A stretch of 64,000 nucleotides of DNA from Plectrocnemia conspersa (taxonomy: Eukaryota; Arthropoda; Insecta; Trichoptera; Polycentropodidae), in NCBI GenBank assembly GCA_009617715.1, contig VTFK01000011.1, positions 620,001 through 684,000 on the forward strand. The letters run 5' to 3'. Positions within the stretch are counted from its first letter, which is position 1. Each line of letters begins with the position of its first letter. The translations under genes and the position numbers were made by a program. This document shows, piece by piece, positions 11,160-25,101 of this stretch. The notes beneath the pieces are model-generated. The model was not told the origin of the DNA, did no database searches, and saw only the letters and a list, made by a program, of their open reading frames with translations.

Positions 11160-14100
11160 TTTTCGTGTACGTACAGTGCCACGTTTGTGTAAAACGTAAT
11201 CATATCAAATAATTACATCTTTGCTTATAAGCGATCATTGAAATATCTAATCACATAAAAATAAGGTATCTTAATGGAATTTTTTCATCCCATATGGACC
11301 TTGGAGTTTTTATATTTCTATCGTGTCTGGGATTTATTTTTTAATTAAAATTCCGTTCGATTATCACAGATTAGGTTTATCTAGATTTTTTTTAATCTTT
11401 TAGATTAATTTAAATCAAGCTAGGTCATACATATGATATATTCATAGACAATATCAATATATATTAATGAATTTGTTAATATAATATTAGTTTTAATATT
11501 ACATTTAGTCAAATTTGGTTTATAAGTTTATTATGTATTATGTTATAAGAACTGTATTATTAAAAACAAAACTATTTTTTACTAATGGTAAAATTTAGTT
11601 TTACACTGAATTTAACTAAAACTTAGTTAGCCACAAAAAAGGATATAAATTATAGTGTTACAGTAAAAATTTCATTAAATGCAATGTTTTTGTTGGACTA
11701 ATATTTTTTGCACGAAAGCAAATTTTCGTAATTTTTATTATATATTTTAAAGAAGTGTTAAATATATATATTTTTTAATACCTGTTTTTTATATTTTCAG
11801 TTTAAATAATATGCATTTTTCAATTTATAAATTTAATTTAATTTTTTATAAATATTATATATAATACTTTCGAACAAAAATTAGTAAAATAAATATTTTA
11901 TACGTTATTTTTTTAATGTTTTGCTATTAAAAATACAAAAATACAAAATACAAAAAAATATTAAAAAATTTAAATATTAAGCTTTTTTTTTGACAAACTA
12001 TATTTGTTACTTTAAAGGCAATACAAAATATTTCAAAAATCAATAAAAATATTTAAATAAAAGTATTTTTTTATGATTTTTTAATATATCGATTTTTCTT
12101 TATAAAAATAAACTATTTTTCATTTATAAATTTATGTATAATATATGGGCTAAAAACTTGTTTTGAAAATGTTTCAGATTTTTCTTCTGATTTGCATTGA
12201 AATACTTTTTTATTAAAAAACTTATTAAATGCAAATAATAATATCGAAATAAATCAGTTTTAAAATTATATCTAATTTTGACAAATTGAGTAAAAAAATA
12301 TGCAACTCAAAGAGAAAAAATTGGCATTGTAACAACTGTTTTAATTAGTGATACTTTTCATAGTTAATTAAAAATATATTTTAAACATTGCACTGATAAT
12401 AGGAAATATTTTCTTAAAAACTATATATATTTTTTAGCTTTTAACTACATATCTAATAATAATATTTTAAATTAGCAACATTTTGTGACCTTCATATAGT
12501 TTTAATATATTAATGGGTTAATATAATTAAATTGTCATACCATAATTTTACGACTATATTTGTAAATTGTCAATATAAATTTATCCAAAAACTTATTTTT
12601 TTGATTATTTTTTTAATATACTTTTTATATTTTTTATTATAAAGTTGTGGTAAATTATTTAAAAAATAGTAAAGTAATATTTTTGTATGTAATTAATTAT
12701 TTTTTATATATTTTTTAATTATGCTAAAATAAGTTTAAATTTAACACTAAATTAAATTATGATCATATACTACAAATAAAACATTGTATTATGATTTTTT
12801 AAGCTATCTATTTATCATTTAATGCAACAGCTATAGGTTTATCATTTCCACAAAGATTTTTTTTTACAAATATTATAATATTATAAAAATATATTTTATA
12901 CAGTGATTTTATTTGTATTTGTTAACAGAAACATAAATTCAAATTTGATTTCACTGTGAAATTGTAAAGTAAACTTTCGCTCTTGTGATTCTCAGTTAAT
13001 ATTATACTAAACTGCGCATTTATTAGAGTTAATTACAAAATTTTTAAGGCTACTTTTTAGTGCGCCTCCAATCAAAGCAAACAAATATAAATAAAGTTAT
13101 TTTTAAGCTTAAGCTTACATAATTTTCTTGCTCTCTTTATATACAAATAATTTAAATTACAATTTTTGTAATAGGTATCTTAAGTCTTAATAACATAGCA
13201 GTTTTTTAATTAAAATTGTATATCTAGATTGTATTTTGTATGTGTGTATAATATTAATAAGATCATTACGGGCTCGGCGTTAATCCTGGTTCGTTGAGAT
13301 CACCTGTGGGTCGTAGCTGAGTCTGTGGAAAATTTAATTTCGGATTTTCCTCAAACACGTACCGTACACTAGTACGGGAAGTTAAATTCGCATTATATAT
13401 ATACGTGAGTATTTAAGCGCACGGAAGGGTTCATGATTAATTAATCACTATAATTTACCTTCCCACAATAAATAAATCACAATAAAACATTGCTTAAATT
13501 ATTAACAACAAATATTATATATCATGATATTTAAGTACTTCATTCATTCGTGCACTATATTGTTTTTGAGAAAAAGCTTACTTCATATGTAAAATTAATA
13601 TAATTGTAAAATTATTTTTTCATACAATTATTACTAAATAAATAAAACAATGATTTATCATAACTAGCTAATTAATATTAATTATAAATTAGATTATATT
13701 AATTTAAAAAGATATTTGTTTTGAAATTACATACAAAAAACATTGAATTTAATGAGAAATTGTATGGTGTATGTGTGTGTTAAAATTATTTCAGACGAGT
13801 CTAAATAATTACAAACAATTTTTATGTTGCTATGCGAAATTGCGTAGTTAAATTAATAAAATAATTTAATATACACTTTTCGCTTATAATATTTTTTTAC
13901 CAATTTTGCACGAAAGTGATTAGCACAATTACCAAAATTGTTACAAAATACAAATTTGTTTTTAATATTGATTAAATTATTCGTTCTTTTAAAATAGGCA
14001 ATATATGTTATGTCATTTGATAAATTGACTGATTTCATAAAATAAATGTTACATTTTATTCACATACACATCAATGGTAAACGTCATAATTTATATGGCT

Positions 14101-14280
14101 CTTTAATTATTATTGTTTTAATACATCGAAATGTATTACAAAGCAATAAGCTGATTTATATATAAAAAAAAATTTAATTGCATAAATTATGTATTAAATT
14201 TTTAGAGGGTACTACGAGTATACTGGTTAATGAATATTTATTAATTTGAAGATGTTCATTCAATCCGTTGAAATTTATTA
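11160..14280. other. AT-rich intronic desert
   Basis: Long runs of A/T with dense stops in all frames. I see no ORF, TE signature or inverted repeat of note. The only less AT-rich patch is near 13265-13440, with a short palindromic ccgtac-acta-gtacgg and no further structure. Confidence 0.6.
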
Positions 14281-14289
14281 TTGAACGTG

Positions 14290-14830
14290 TAAAATCGATT
14301 CCTTGCTCTTAGCGAAAGGGTGAATTTCTTATTCGTAGATTAAGGCTGCATGAGAAGGAAGTTTTGGGGGCGTTGTAAATATTTTACTAAAGCTTCTATC
14401 AAGCTCGACCCAACGCCCATCTTTCACGGAAACACTTAACGAGAGATTTATAGTTTTACAGCATCGTTGCTCATCAAAGAGGGGTCGAAAATAAATATTG
14501 GAATGCGTGGACTTTGCCGAGCGATAAAATGTGTAAATGATTTTTTTTGCGAAATAATCGAGAGTGAATCGTTCGCTTTGACGGCAGACGACTAAGAATT
14601 AATTATGATTTCGCCCGTTCGAAGCTTTTAGTCGGGAGCTTTTTAAAGCTCGAAAGCTCGACTAAAGCGCCAGAAACGCAATAAAGCGAATGGACATTAG
14701 GACGATAAAAAAGGCATTAATTACTAAAAATTGTCGTGGTATGAACATTAAAAAAGAGTCGTAAACGAACTAGGGGAAATATTTACGATGGAAAATCGCT
14801 CAGAGATATACCGTGATTATATTTTGATGA
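14290..14830. other. GC-richer intronic island with nested inverted repeat
   Basis: A well-defined island. At 14624-14668 the word gcttttagtcg is repeated inverted as cgactaaagc with a one-base bulge. A gagctttttaaagctc palindrome lies between them. No coding signature. Candidate conserved non-coding element. Confidence 0.35.
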
Positions 14831-15448
14831 TATTTCAAAAATGTGCGGAATTAAAATATTTTTCTAAATTACTACATAATTTTACCATATATCAGATCGA
14901 ACCATTAATTTTGTGCATATTTACACCATTATTTTTAATGATATTTTTTCGTTATAATAAATGAAAAAATCATTGATTATCGTAAAGAATGAACGATTTT
15001 ATTTAGGTAGGATATTTGGATAAAAAATATAAAAATAAAAAAAAAATATATTAAATATTTCGTTTTTAAAAAACATATAATACGATTCTAACAAAAAATA
15101 ATTTATTGAACATATATTAAATAAAGTAGTCATCTATTAATTATATTAATAAATAAATTAAATAGCACGTATTTAATAAATAAATGAAAACATTTTAGAA
15201 GTGCCGAGTGAGTAGCAAGACTTTTTGTATGAGTTATAAAATATAGCGGCTCACCGAGTGTGTTATAAAGCATGCCAAATGGAGTAAAAATGTCTAAGCT
15301 AAAGTCGTAAAGTAAAGTGATGATGTTGGCGTGTTCGCGAAAAGCGTTTTTATATAATATCTGTCGGCTAAAAGAGAGATCTGATCCATTTGGTACGTCC
15401 CTTAATTAAAAAAAAAAAATTATGCGCGAGAATTTTGTTGTATTCTTT

Positions 15449-15480
15449 GGGGTGGTCAACCATAATGACTTAATGTCCAT
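15449..15480 (+). repeat. Short motif shared with 19299-19330, copy 1
   Basis: The stretch ggggtggtcaaccataatga and its continuation match 19299-19330 with a few substitutions and one indel. In both places a small inverted repeat follows within about 40 bp. It could be the end of an old transposon (inference). Confidence 0.3.
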
Positions 15481-16149
15481 TGGTTTGAATTGGCTTTTCT
15501 AACGTTTTTAAATAAAAACGGTCTGTATTGTTGTGACGTGACAATTATAATAACATGTTAACACTTTTGTTTTACAGATTTCTTACATTATCCTACAGTA
15601 TTAATAAGTCGTATTGATCATGATTTATTTTTGATATTAAATTTTATTTCAGTAAAATAAGTCAGTGCTTAGTAATAAAATTTAATGCAGTTTATATTTG
15701 TTGTTTTATATTATATGTAAATATAGTTTGTATTTCAAAAGCAACTGTATTTGGAAGACCAAATTCATTGATAATTATAATTAAAAGCGTAAAAATATAC
15801 AAACAAGAAGTTAAATATAGCTCTTGGAGAGTATCACAAAAGTATGTATAAAAATGTAAAATCCTTTTCATTGTAAAACTTATGTATTACTTTTAACATT
15901 ATACATAAAAAGGCTTTCTTACATACAGCTTTTTTATTAATAATAAGGGCACTAACAGCAATATATTTACATACTTACAATTTATTATACCATGGTACCA
16001 ATTTTTATATTCATTATATGATAAAAACGTGACCTCTGCGTGTCATTTTTTAAGTCATATTTAGCTCATGTGTATGTATTAACACGAAAAACTCCTTTGC
16101 TATCTAGATATACATTTATATATGTATATGCAAATTAGAATATAGATGG

Positions 16150-16450
16150 AAAGTATGTTTTCCGATCCCAAATTTGACCGCGAATTTAGCGCGCTTTGTC
16201 TGTCATTAGGAAAGAGAGGCCCTTTGGCTTTGTGGTGAGATTCCATCTAGGGACGAGGATTGTTGGCAATTTTCGAAAGCAAACGACCGTCGACCGTAGG
16301 AAATTGCCAAGGTAGATACGTGTGTTTTAAGCGAGGTGAGCACATTAACGAAGAACCCTTGCCAAATGGCGGTGCCAATGTTGCAAAACCCCGATGTGAA
16401 TTCTCTGCGCCAATAGGCGTGAAAGAAAAACCACAAATTAACACCAAAAA
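16150..16450. other. GC-richer intronic island
   Basis: An island of raised GC with overlapping 75-80-codon ORFs on both strands. None shows a domain, and the frames are mutual shadows. It lies between AT-rich flanks. Candidate non-coding regulatory sequence. Confidence 0.3.
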
Positions 16451-17650
16451 ATTGCTAAGAATTAAACTTTGCAATGAAAACATCGACATATGTTTTTTTG
16501 CTTAATATTATTTGTTATTAGGAATATACATGAGATACCAGTAGTATAATATAGTTAATGGCTCATATCTAAGGGACTTTGAATCCGTTTTTTAATTTGT
16601 ATATTTTCTGTGAGATGTCAAAACACTTTGTGACAATTTGATGATCTACACCTCTTATTAAATCTTGAAAAAAATACAAATATATATATAACTGCATAAT
16701 GTGGTAGGGTACAACTTTGTGAAACATATCCAAGTGCTCCACAGATAAATTTATTTAAATATATAGGGACAAAATAATAATATAAATTACACAAAAATAA
16801 AATAAAATTATAATGAGACAACATTACTGAGGCTTATATAATATTGTACATGTGAAAGTCATTATATAAAATGCTTTTTAAGATATATTAAGAATTTTTC
16901 TTTTTCAGAAGAATTCCACTGAGATCTTGCTTCAAGATTTATTGCCTTTCTCAGTGTTCTATTTTTATGTCTGCCTGTGATTGATTAGGACGTAAGTATA
17001 TTTGGATAAACTTTTGAGTTCGATAATATGAGTGTTTTTTTAAGAAAATGTAGCATAGCGTAAGTAGATTTGTACTACAAGTACTAATATATTATGGAAA
17101 CAATTATCAAAGTTTATAAGTTAAAAATATAAAATTTGCATACATATAAAACAATTATATTATTATTGTATAAAATTAGTAAGCTAGAAAATCTGAACTT
17201 TAAACTAAAATATTTTGGTTGATATTTCACGTAATTGTAATATAAATAATTTATCCCAAAGTAAAGAAAATCGAATAATATATATAAAAACTATCGATAT
17301 AGATAAATATTATCGAATTTAATGTGGCATAGGATTTTACAAAATGCTAAGGATTTCCTAATAATATATCATTCACATGCTAAATCTGCTAGAATTTTTT
17401 TTAAGTAAAGCTTAACATACTGTTTATTGATTTTGAACATAGTTTTGAGATACTAGGTATAGTTTAAATTCAAGATGACCTAGGAAATCTATTTACCATT
17501 AATTATAGGTAACACAAAGTCTTGTCATATTTACAATTTTATCTAAAACTAGAATTTATTTTGATAAAAATTTCTAATAATAGATTTGACTTTCATATCA
17601 TCTCTGAATATATACAGATTCTTGTTCGAGTTAGTAAACAAGTTAAGGTT

Positions 17651-17887
<237 letters not shown>

Positions 17888-18089
17888 AAGTGATCCCAAA
17901 CTTATCTGCATGTTTTTATACTTATATGTTTATAATTAACAATAAAACGATTTACATATATTGCTAATGTAGCGTATTACGCTTTTATAGCGTTATATGC
18001 TCGTACACATCCTCAGTGCTGCTGCACGAAGGTAAACCCAATCCATTCCAGTATTTAATATAGCTAAAGGTTCACCTAAGTACCCCTAT

Positions 18090-18640
18090 GAATAATTAAC
18101 GTTGGAAGTTGAAAACGCGTTCTTCCTCGCTGTCTCAAAACCGCGCTTTCATACGGCGTCTTCTCCGACTTAATGACTTTCATTATCTTCCATCTGCCCG
18201 GGCTTATCTACCCTTTCAGACCGACACCTGGCCGACGGGGCTCTTTCGGCCAGAGCGAAGGGGATTAAAAAAACTAAGAAAAAAGTATACGAGGGAAAAG
18301 CCGAAGCGTTTGTCCTCCGAGCGGTGCTTTTCCCATTGAAGTCATCGGACGCTAATGGCGATGAGTTTCCGCGACCCGAGTGGGAAAAGCTTAGTGCGGC
18401 GCTCACTTTTACGGTAATGGGTTACTGTTTTTCCGTCGAGCTTTTCGAGATAATCTCGTAATTTTGCATAATGCCACAGTAGACAACCCTTTCGGATGGC
18501 AAAGAGCTCGCGGCGAGATATTATTTGATTAGAATTTATTTTTACGCGGTTCAAATGTGTCGGAATTCAATTACTCTGCGCTGGAGGAGCAATTGTGTGT
18601 CGCTTTTTACAATTCGTCTTGCGTCACTGAAGCTTTTACA
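18090..18640. other. GC-richer intronic island
   Basis: One of the longer islands (about 550 bp) with sharp edges against AT-rich DNA. Five overlapping short ORFs on both strands lack domains. It contains a gtcgagcttttcgagataatctcg-type patch at about 18436-18459. Candidate conserved non-coding element. Confidence 0.35.
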
Positions 18641-18649
18641 CGTATTGTC

Positions 18650-21560
18650 AACTAAGATGAATTCTATTAAAGCGATTTTAAAATTAATCGACATTTATAA
18701 AATTAATCTATTCTAACAAGGCAAAGGAAAAACAGTACATTACTGTTAATAGTTTGAATCCAATTTTAGATAAAGTAATGCATCTATAAAATACTTTAAA
18801 TGTAAACTTAGCTTTAAAATTTTTAATATATCAACAGCTTAAAATTTTAATTATAAAAATAATAGTCAAATTATATATACATTAATAATATAATTAATAT
18901 TCTATCTTAATTATTCAAAATCAGTAATATTTTATTAGTGAGTTTTTGCTAAAAAACTCAAATATTAAAGTCTGATTACACTTTTAATTATCTAAGTATA
19001 TTTTACTTTTTAAAACAGTTCCATAAAACCTTAATAGTTCGTTAAATATAAATATAGTAAAAACTCGTTATATTTGGGATGACGATATTAGGAAAAAAAG
19101 ATTTTAGTAAAGGCTAAATTTAATACATTTTTACCTATCTAATAATTAAATACTGTAAACTATATTTACAAATATCACATTTTTTACAAATAATGATTTT
19201 TTACTAAAAAGGTCCAAGAAGAGATTAGATACGCTTAGTACGTTCCTACATTTTGCAAAACTGCAATAAATGTATAAGCATTTGCTTATGTATTTTTAGG
19301 AGTGGTCAGTCATAATGATTAAGTGGCCATCTTATACGGAATATTTTTAACTCTTTGGTTAAAAATATTCCATACATAAAATTAACATATAATATAATAT
19401 TCTTTACATATGTATAGCATTCTTGTAATTTTCAGTATTCTGGTTTTTAGCAAAAAATATCTAAATAAATTTATTTGGGGGAGGAGAGTCAACGATTTCT
19501 TGAGTGCGGTCTGATGTTAAATCAGATAAATGATTCAACATCAGATTTATTTCTGTTGTTGAATTTTAACTAAAAGTCTTATAATTAAACATAAGAGCTT
19601 TTTTTATAGAGCATAATTTTTTAACCCGTGTTCCGCAAAACTTTTAAATGGGCTTTACTTTTATGGGACAGACTATTGAGACGATATTCGACAATTTATT
19701 AATAAAACAAATATCTATAACTAATTTATTAAAGTGGATTGGATTAAAAAATGTCAAACTTAACACTTATCAATTGACAAATATCAATATTTTTGAAGTA
19801 CAAAATAAAATAGATGTCACTATTTTAAAATCAAAATTTTGAGAAAATTAGTTTTTTAAAAGAAATACTAAACTCTATATTAATTTACACAATATTTGGG
19901 TAGTCAATAAAAATGTAAAATATAATTTTCTGAAGTATTTATCATGTTTTTAAAACACTGTCTTGAATTGTTATCAAATTTTAGGGTTTCTTGAAGAATA
20001 TTAAAAACTAAAAGAGCTCCAGGGGCTTTGGAAGTTTAAGGACCTCTGGTAAAAGATCTGTCAAAAACTCAATTGATTAAATGATTTTAAATTAGGTAAA
20101 ATGAACTATATCAAATTAATCTAAAATTACATTTATCAATTGTGTTGGAATATATTTTTAATAGTTCGTGAAATGTAAATAAAAAAAAGAATATATTTAA
20201 GATGTAGATTTTAAAAAATAAGATTTTTAGAAAAGCTTAGTTTAATATATTTTTAGCTATCAAATTATAACACACTATGTAAAAATTTTTTTTATTCACC
20301 AACATTACATTGTTTTACAATGGTTTTAGTAGTTTCTAACGATTTTTTGATATACGCAGTTAAATGCAATATGTAGCTAATTGTATAGTGATTATATATA
20401 ATCATCTCTAAAACATTTATTTTATTTCTTTACATTAACACTAATTTATTGTAAATATAACACTTAAACCATAACTTAAGTAACATGATAAAATCGACTA
20501 AATCAATGACTCGTGACTTGTGAGTGGTTAATTAATCGTAATAATTTATTTTATAGATAGAGTCACGCAGAGTAAACATTTTTGGTCCCAAGCTAAACAG
20601 TTATAATATTACTGGAGTATTTAGGCTATTTAATCAAGCCTACCGCTAAAACTCACTGCCAAGGAAAAAGCCGAAGGTGGTATAAATCGCTGACTATTGA
20701 TTTGAAAGACATGGGTTTGAATGATATATATTTTTTTTTAATTTCAATAGTGTCTGGAAAATCAGAATTAATAATTATTACATAATCTTAATTTTGATTC
20801 ATCATCATAGATGTGATGATAATAATTTATAATAATGAGCTACTTTAGCTTTTAAAAAATATTTTATATGTATCACGAAAAAACAAAAATTAGAACCACT
20901 GTCATGGCTACGCCCTTAATTGCGCAAACGTTTCCAACCTCAAGAACTGTACTTCAGAAACTATACTTGTCTCTGACAGAAAGAAACATGGATCATTACA
21001 CCCCCAAGAGAATCAAAGCTACTAGAGCGTTATAGCTGTTTGTTACCAGAGAGCCTACGTCCCACGGATACTGCTCATCCATGTTTTGCTAATTTAAAAT
21101 ATATTTAAATGTAATATAACTCATATTTAATTTGTTAAACTTAAATGATATGATTCAATTGCGTCTTATTATGTAAACCATTTAGTTTATTCATTGTGAT
21201 TTGTAATTTGTTATTTGTAGTAAAAAACTATGTTAAATAATTGTTTCAGTGTTATATGTTTTATTTATTATATATCACGAACTACAACATTGTTTGATTA
21301 TTTGAGAGTTTTTAGTGATTAAGGGCATGCCAGTAAGTTTGCGGTTTTAAATGATGTAGTACTTTTTAGATTCTTATTAAAACCTTGCGTCACTTATTTT
21401 CTTTAAAAAATATTGTTTAACTCAGTAAAAATAACGAGTACTATGATTGTCTGACAGCGATAAAAGATCTATAGATATACACAATCTAGATGAAAAATAG
21501 TGCTTGCATAATATATATATATGTTCTATGTGGGTCTCAATTATTGCGTACAACGAGTTA
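18650..21560. other. AT-rich intronic desert
   Basis: Mostly AT-rich with dense stops. It contains a 14-bp perfect stem with a 6-nt loop at 19338-19371 and the short motif at 19299-19330. The less AT-rich patch at about 20900-21090 includes inverted catggat/atccatg words. I recognise no gene or TE protein in it. Confidence 0.5.
19299..19371 (+). repeat. Short shared motif (copy 2) followed by a 14-bp stem
   Basis: The motif ggagtggtcagtcataatga matches that at 15449. It is followed at 19338-19351 and 19358-19371 by perfect inverted arms (ggaatatttttaac and its complement) with a 6-nt loop. The function is unknown, and old transposon termini are the simplest reading. Confidence 0.35.
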
Positions 21561-21689
21561 GTTTTTAAATCAAATACGTTAAGAAAAATATTTTTCGCAC
21601 AGTTGCAAAAGAATCCATATTACTTTTAAATGTAATATTTTCCCCTGTTTCTCCATACAGTTTCAAATTAACGGCACTCCAATGTACAC

Positions 21690-22240
21690 ACATACATAAT
21701 GCATTCGCGTGACGAAGCACACTAGTTTGCATAATTACGTTTCGCGGACTGCGACGTTCTGTAGAGCCACGTAACAAATCCCGTCATAACCGTTAGCCAA
21801 AGCTCGTTTCTCCAAAAGCACAAAAACGAAAAGGGACCCCAAACAGGTCTCCTGCAACGATCGCACGCAACGCGGCAGCGACAAAAGCGAAAAGTTTGCG
21901 CGTAAACGTTTTCCGTTCGAGACCAAAGGGGACGTTTGTTTGGCTTTCCACAAAGGAAGAGTGCAAGAGCAAGAAAGGTTCTTCACAATGGGGCCCTTTT
22001 TAAAGCCCCAGCGTTCGGTGGGCCTTCTCCCCGAGTATCACTTTGTGCTTTCCCAGAATTAGGCTCAGGAACGAGCGATAATGCTTTCGGTAATTTCGTT
22101 TTTGGGTGGGCGGGTGGATGTATAATGAAAATTTCAATCCGAATCAAAGCGAATTTGTATCGGCGATTCGAGTGCGTATCAACGGGGTTTAATAATGGTA
22201 ATCGGATTTCGATACTCGATCAGTTGATAATTTCTGCTAG
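21690..22240. other. GC-richer intronic island
   Basis: A long island with open frames on both strands (83 and 133 codons) but no recognisable domain or splice-bounded exon. The ORFs overlap antisense and run into AT-rich DNA at their ends. Candidate non-coding element. Confidence 0.35.
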
Positions 22241-22344
22241 AATTGGGTCATTAATACTAATTTATAAAATAATGAACTTCAATGTACTTTGCTTAAGTTT
22301 TATTTACAACGAGACTTGTTTATTTATTTTTTGTTAAGAATTAA

Positions 22345-22436
22345 CGATTACTAAAAAACATATTTTTAATTTAGTTTAGATTATTAAAGTAATTTAATAA
22401 TCTAAGCTAAATTAAAAATATGTTTTTTAGTAATCG
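22345..22436. repeat. Near-perfect 44-bp stem hairpin with 4-nt loop
   Basis: Arms 22345-22388 and 22393-22436 are reverse complements except for one G-T pair (22375 with 22406), around the loop gtaa. The arms are AT-rich (cgattactaaaaaacatat at the base). Such a stem could be a small fold-back transposon relic or could yield hairpin RNA if transcribed within the intron. It lies about 110 bp left of the inverted-repeat element at 22548. Confidence 0.9.
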
Positions 22437-22547
22437 TCGTAATTTAATAATCGTACAGAAACACATAAAAATAAAAAAATCAGAAACATAAAAAAATCAA
22501 TCAAGTTTATAATATATAGTTACATATAGCTATAAAATATATGTGTG

Positions 22548-23416
22548 GAGTACGCTCAGGATAAGGATTCCGGTTTGTTATTGTGTGCGTGAACTGCGTG
22601 GCTCAAAACAATTTCGCTCAGAATATTTAATTTTTTTATTTAAAAAAAAATATATGTTTATTTACCATGCATACATCTGAACTAAGTTGGAAATTTCAAC
22701 GGACAATTAAAAATACATTATATAATCGAAGAAACCAGACATTTATGTCATTAATTAAATATTTGCAAAATTCAAAATCTTTCACTAGTCAAAAACATAA
22801 TGACGTCTTTAGCTATTCTTCAAAAGCAAAAAGATATAAAATAGGAAAAGAAATTATTCGCAGATTGTTTAATGGCTCAAGGACTCGATTAAATCATAAA
22901 AATCCATTGAATAAATTAAAAAATTATCATTGGCGCAACGATAAGAATAATAACATTTTTAAGCCTTACAGAGAATAGTGTAAAAAAACCAACAACGTAC
23001 GGATTAATGGAAAAATAATTAAAATATTTTAATCCACGAGTAAGAAAACGAATAGCTTACAGTGTATATTTGAAGCCTTGGTATCTATTAACTCTGATAT
23101 GCCTAAGAAATTTTGTTCTCTTAAAATTTCATTTATAAATAAAAAACAGTGGCACGAGTTTAGTGACCTACCCATGGGACAGTGGACATATCTGGGTTAA
23201 ACCAATATCAACACAAAATTATTTAAAATAAATCACTAGAGAAGATCAAACTTCTGTGCCACACTGCACTTTAATGACGAATACCAGCATTGACGAATCA
23301 GCGACTGTCCTTAAAAGAGAAAGCGAGACAACGAAGTACACGCTACATCGCTGCTCCCTTCATATACATGTACACGCACACAAGAACAAACCGGCATCCT
23401 TATCCTGAGCGTACTT
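22548..23416 (+). mobile_element. Inverted-repeat DNA element, copy 1 (869 bp)
   Basis: About 44-bp terminal inverted repeats are visible: left gagtacgctcaggataagg, and right ending ccttatcctgagcgtact. They continue inward to the gtgtgcgtg words. The interior matches 56651-57505 along its whole length with scattered substitutions and a few small indels. An ORF at 22667-22978 (103 codons, Lys/Asn-rich) shows no domain I recognise. The immediate flanks (TG left, TT right) do not preserve a clear target duplication, whereas copy 2 shows TA on both sides. Probably a non-autonomous, TA-targeting DNA transposon. Confidence 0.85.
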
Positions 23417-23602
23417 TTAATTATAAAATACGGAAACCATTAATGATTGGTAAAAATAATACAAAATAAATAATTATTTTTTTTATACATTTACTATGTA
23501 TTTAAAAAAATATTTTAATAAAAATAAGATTTTTTACAATGAGAAGGTTTTTTTCCACAAAATTTAGTTTAGAAAAAATGGTTTCACATAAATAACACGC
23601 AA

Positions 23603-23704
23603 GTGTTCTTTAATGCATTGAAAGAGTATTTATTTTTTGCAAAATTTAAAAAAGTGTCGTTCGATGCATTGCAAGAATATTTATTTTTTGCGAAAAAAAA
23701 ACAG
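23603..23704 (+). repeat. Two-copy tandem repeat, 51-bp period
   Basis: Units starting at 23603 and 23654 share gtgt..tt..atgcattg, a.gaatatttattttttgc and following A-rich tails. They probably arose by local duplication. No function is apparent. Confidence 0.6.
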
Positions 23705-23869
23705 TAACTCAAAAAAACAAAAAAGCACCGTAAAGTTACAATATTCCCGTTGCACAATTCGACCTCAAAAATATAGCTACTTTTTAAAGGCATATACACA
23801 TTTATTTGTTTTAAGAAACGATCGCTACATGATTGTGTTTCGTTTAATACTTAAGGGTGGTGTCCAGTG

Positions 23870-24070
23870 AGAAGAAGGAAGAGACGCAAAGACACGCAGA
23901 CAGACCGGTAGACGAGGACCAGATGGCCATGGATCAGACACAACACAACTGCAGCAGAGGGAACAACCTCCAATTCGCCATCGTTACATCACCTACAAAG
24001 CCTCTGTCGATCTGCCTTTGACATCATCCCTCTGCAAGCTTCTCCACCACCGCTCGGAAAAAACAATCTC
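23870..24070. other. Unassigned GC-richer patch
   Basis: A GC-richer, purine-biased patch (gaagaaggaagagacgc) that runs into ccatcgttacatcacc and ctctgcaagcttctccacc words. Frames are open for short stretches, but no known protein is recognised. It could be an old TE fragment. A milder patch lies at 24480-24860, with a 105-codon ORF of no known type. Confidence 0.25.
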
Positions 24071-25101
24071 GTTCATAAATAGTAACTCAAAATATTTCAT
24101 TTTACCGAATAAATTATTAGCAGTTGCAAAGTAACAAAACCTTAAAATGTACTTATATATAAATTAAGGGGAAAAAACTTTTGCACTTTGTAAAAAAACA
24201 TTTACATACATTGTAGTCTGTAATGTTATTTTTAATTTATTCTGCACATATGATCTAAATGTTACATATGAATATAAATTCACGAGCAATTGTATTTGAT
24301 AGTTGAAAAAACTTTACGATTGTATACTTTTTCATTGTGAAGCACATGTGGTTTTCCTACAATTTAACTCGTACAGCACACTTTTTGCCATTGCATCGTA
24401 TACACATACACAATGTATTACATACATGAACCCACATTCATACACATGTATGTGTGTCCGGACACATTTTATGCCGTTTCGAATTGCTTTAATCTAGACT
24501 CGACGACATTTTAGATCGTCGATCTGCGAACTTGTGCAATGAATGTTCGTCGACTGCACATTGCACAGAATGAGATAACATACGTGGAAAAGATCCGACT
24601 AAAACATTTTTTTTTTATAAAAAATCACAAAAGGTCAAAAAAATATATTAATTCCAGAGACAAACGCTTGGCGTGCGTACATGTTTTAGGTATTTTGTCG
24701 AAATCTCATGCTTCACATAACACATCCTCACTCATGACGTGCAAGATGTGTATAGGGCGGGGTGAAACCGGCACACCTTACATATCAAGTAGTCTAACCG
24801 TACGAAATGTTGAACGAATCCTGAATCGCAATGATGCAACACATGCTGCGGCATGAAATACACCTCGAACCCGATACCCTCATTACTTTCGGTGTGTATA
24901 ATATGATGTGGTTTGTATTCGCGTAGTGTTACTAAGCTACATATATTTAGTTAGAAAATAAACACAGTTTTAAAAGTAAATAAATAAACTAAATTTTTCA
25001 CTATTAATATACCCTAAGAAAAAAACTGTATTTTATACAATAAATTTAATTTTTTACTTATTTACGTTACTGTAATTTTAAAGCGGTTAAAAGAAAAAAA
25101 A

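Noticed and set aside
20900..21090. Patch giving short open translations (ITPPRESKLLERY) as an exon or transposase
   Set aside because: No family blocks, no splice-bounded frame and frequent stops on either side.
21936..22337. 133-codon ORF on the plus strand
   Set aside because: No domain, overlaps an antisense ORF, runs from a GC island into AT-rich DNA, and there is no splice or promoter support.
22667..22978. 103-codon ORF conserved between two element copies as a possible host gene
   Set aside because: It lies inside an inverted-repeat element, and the second copy has an in-frame stop and many amino-acid changes. Treated as transposon content.
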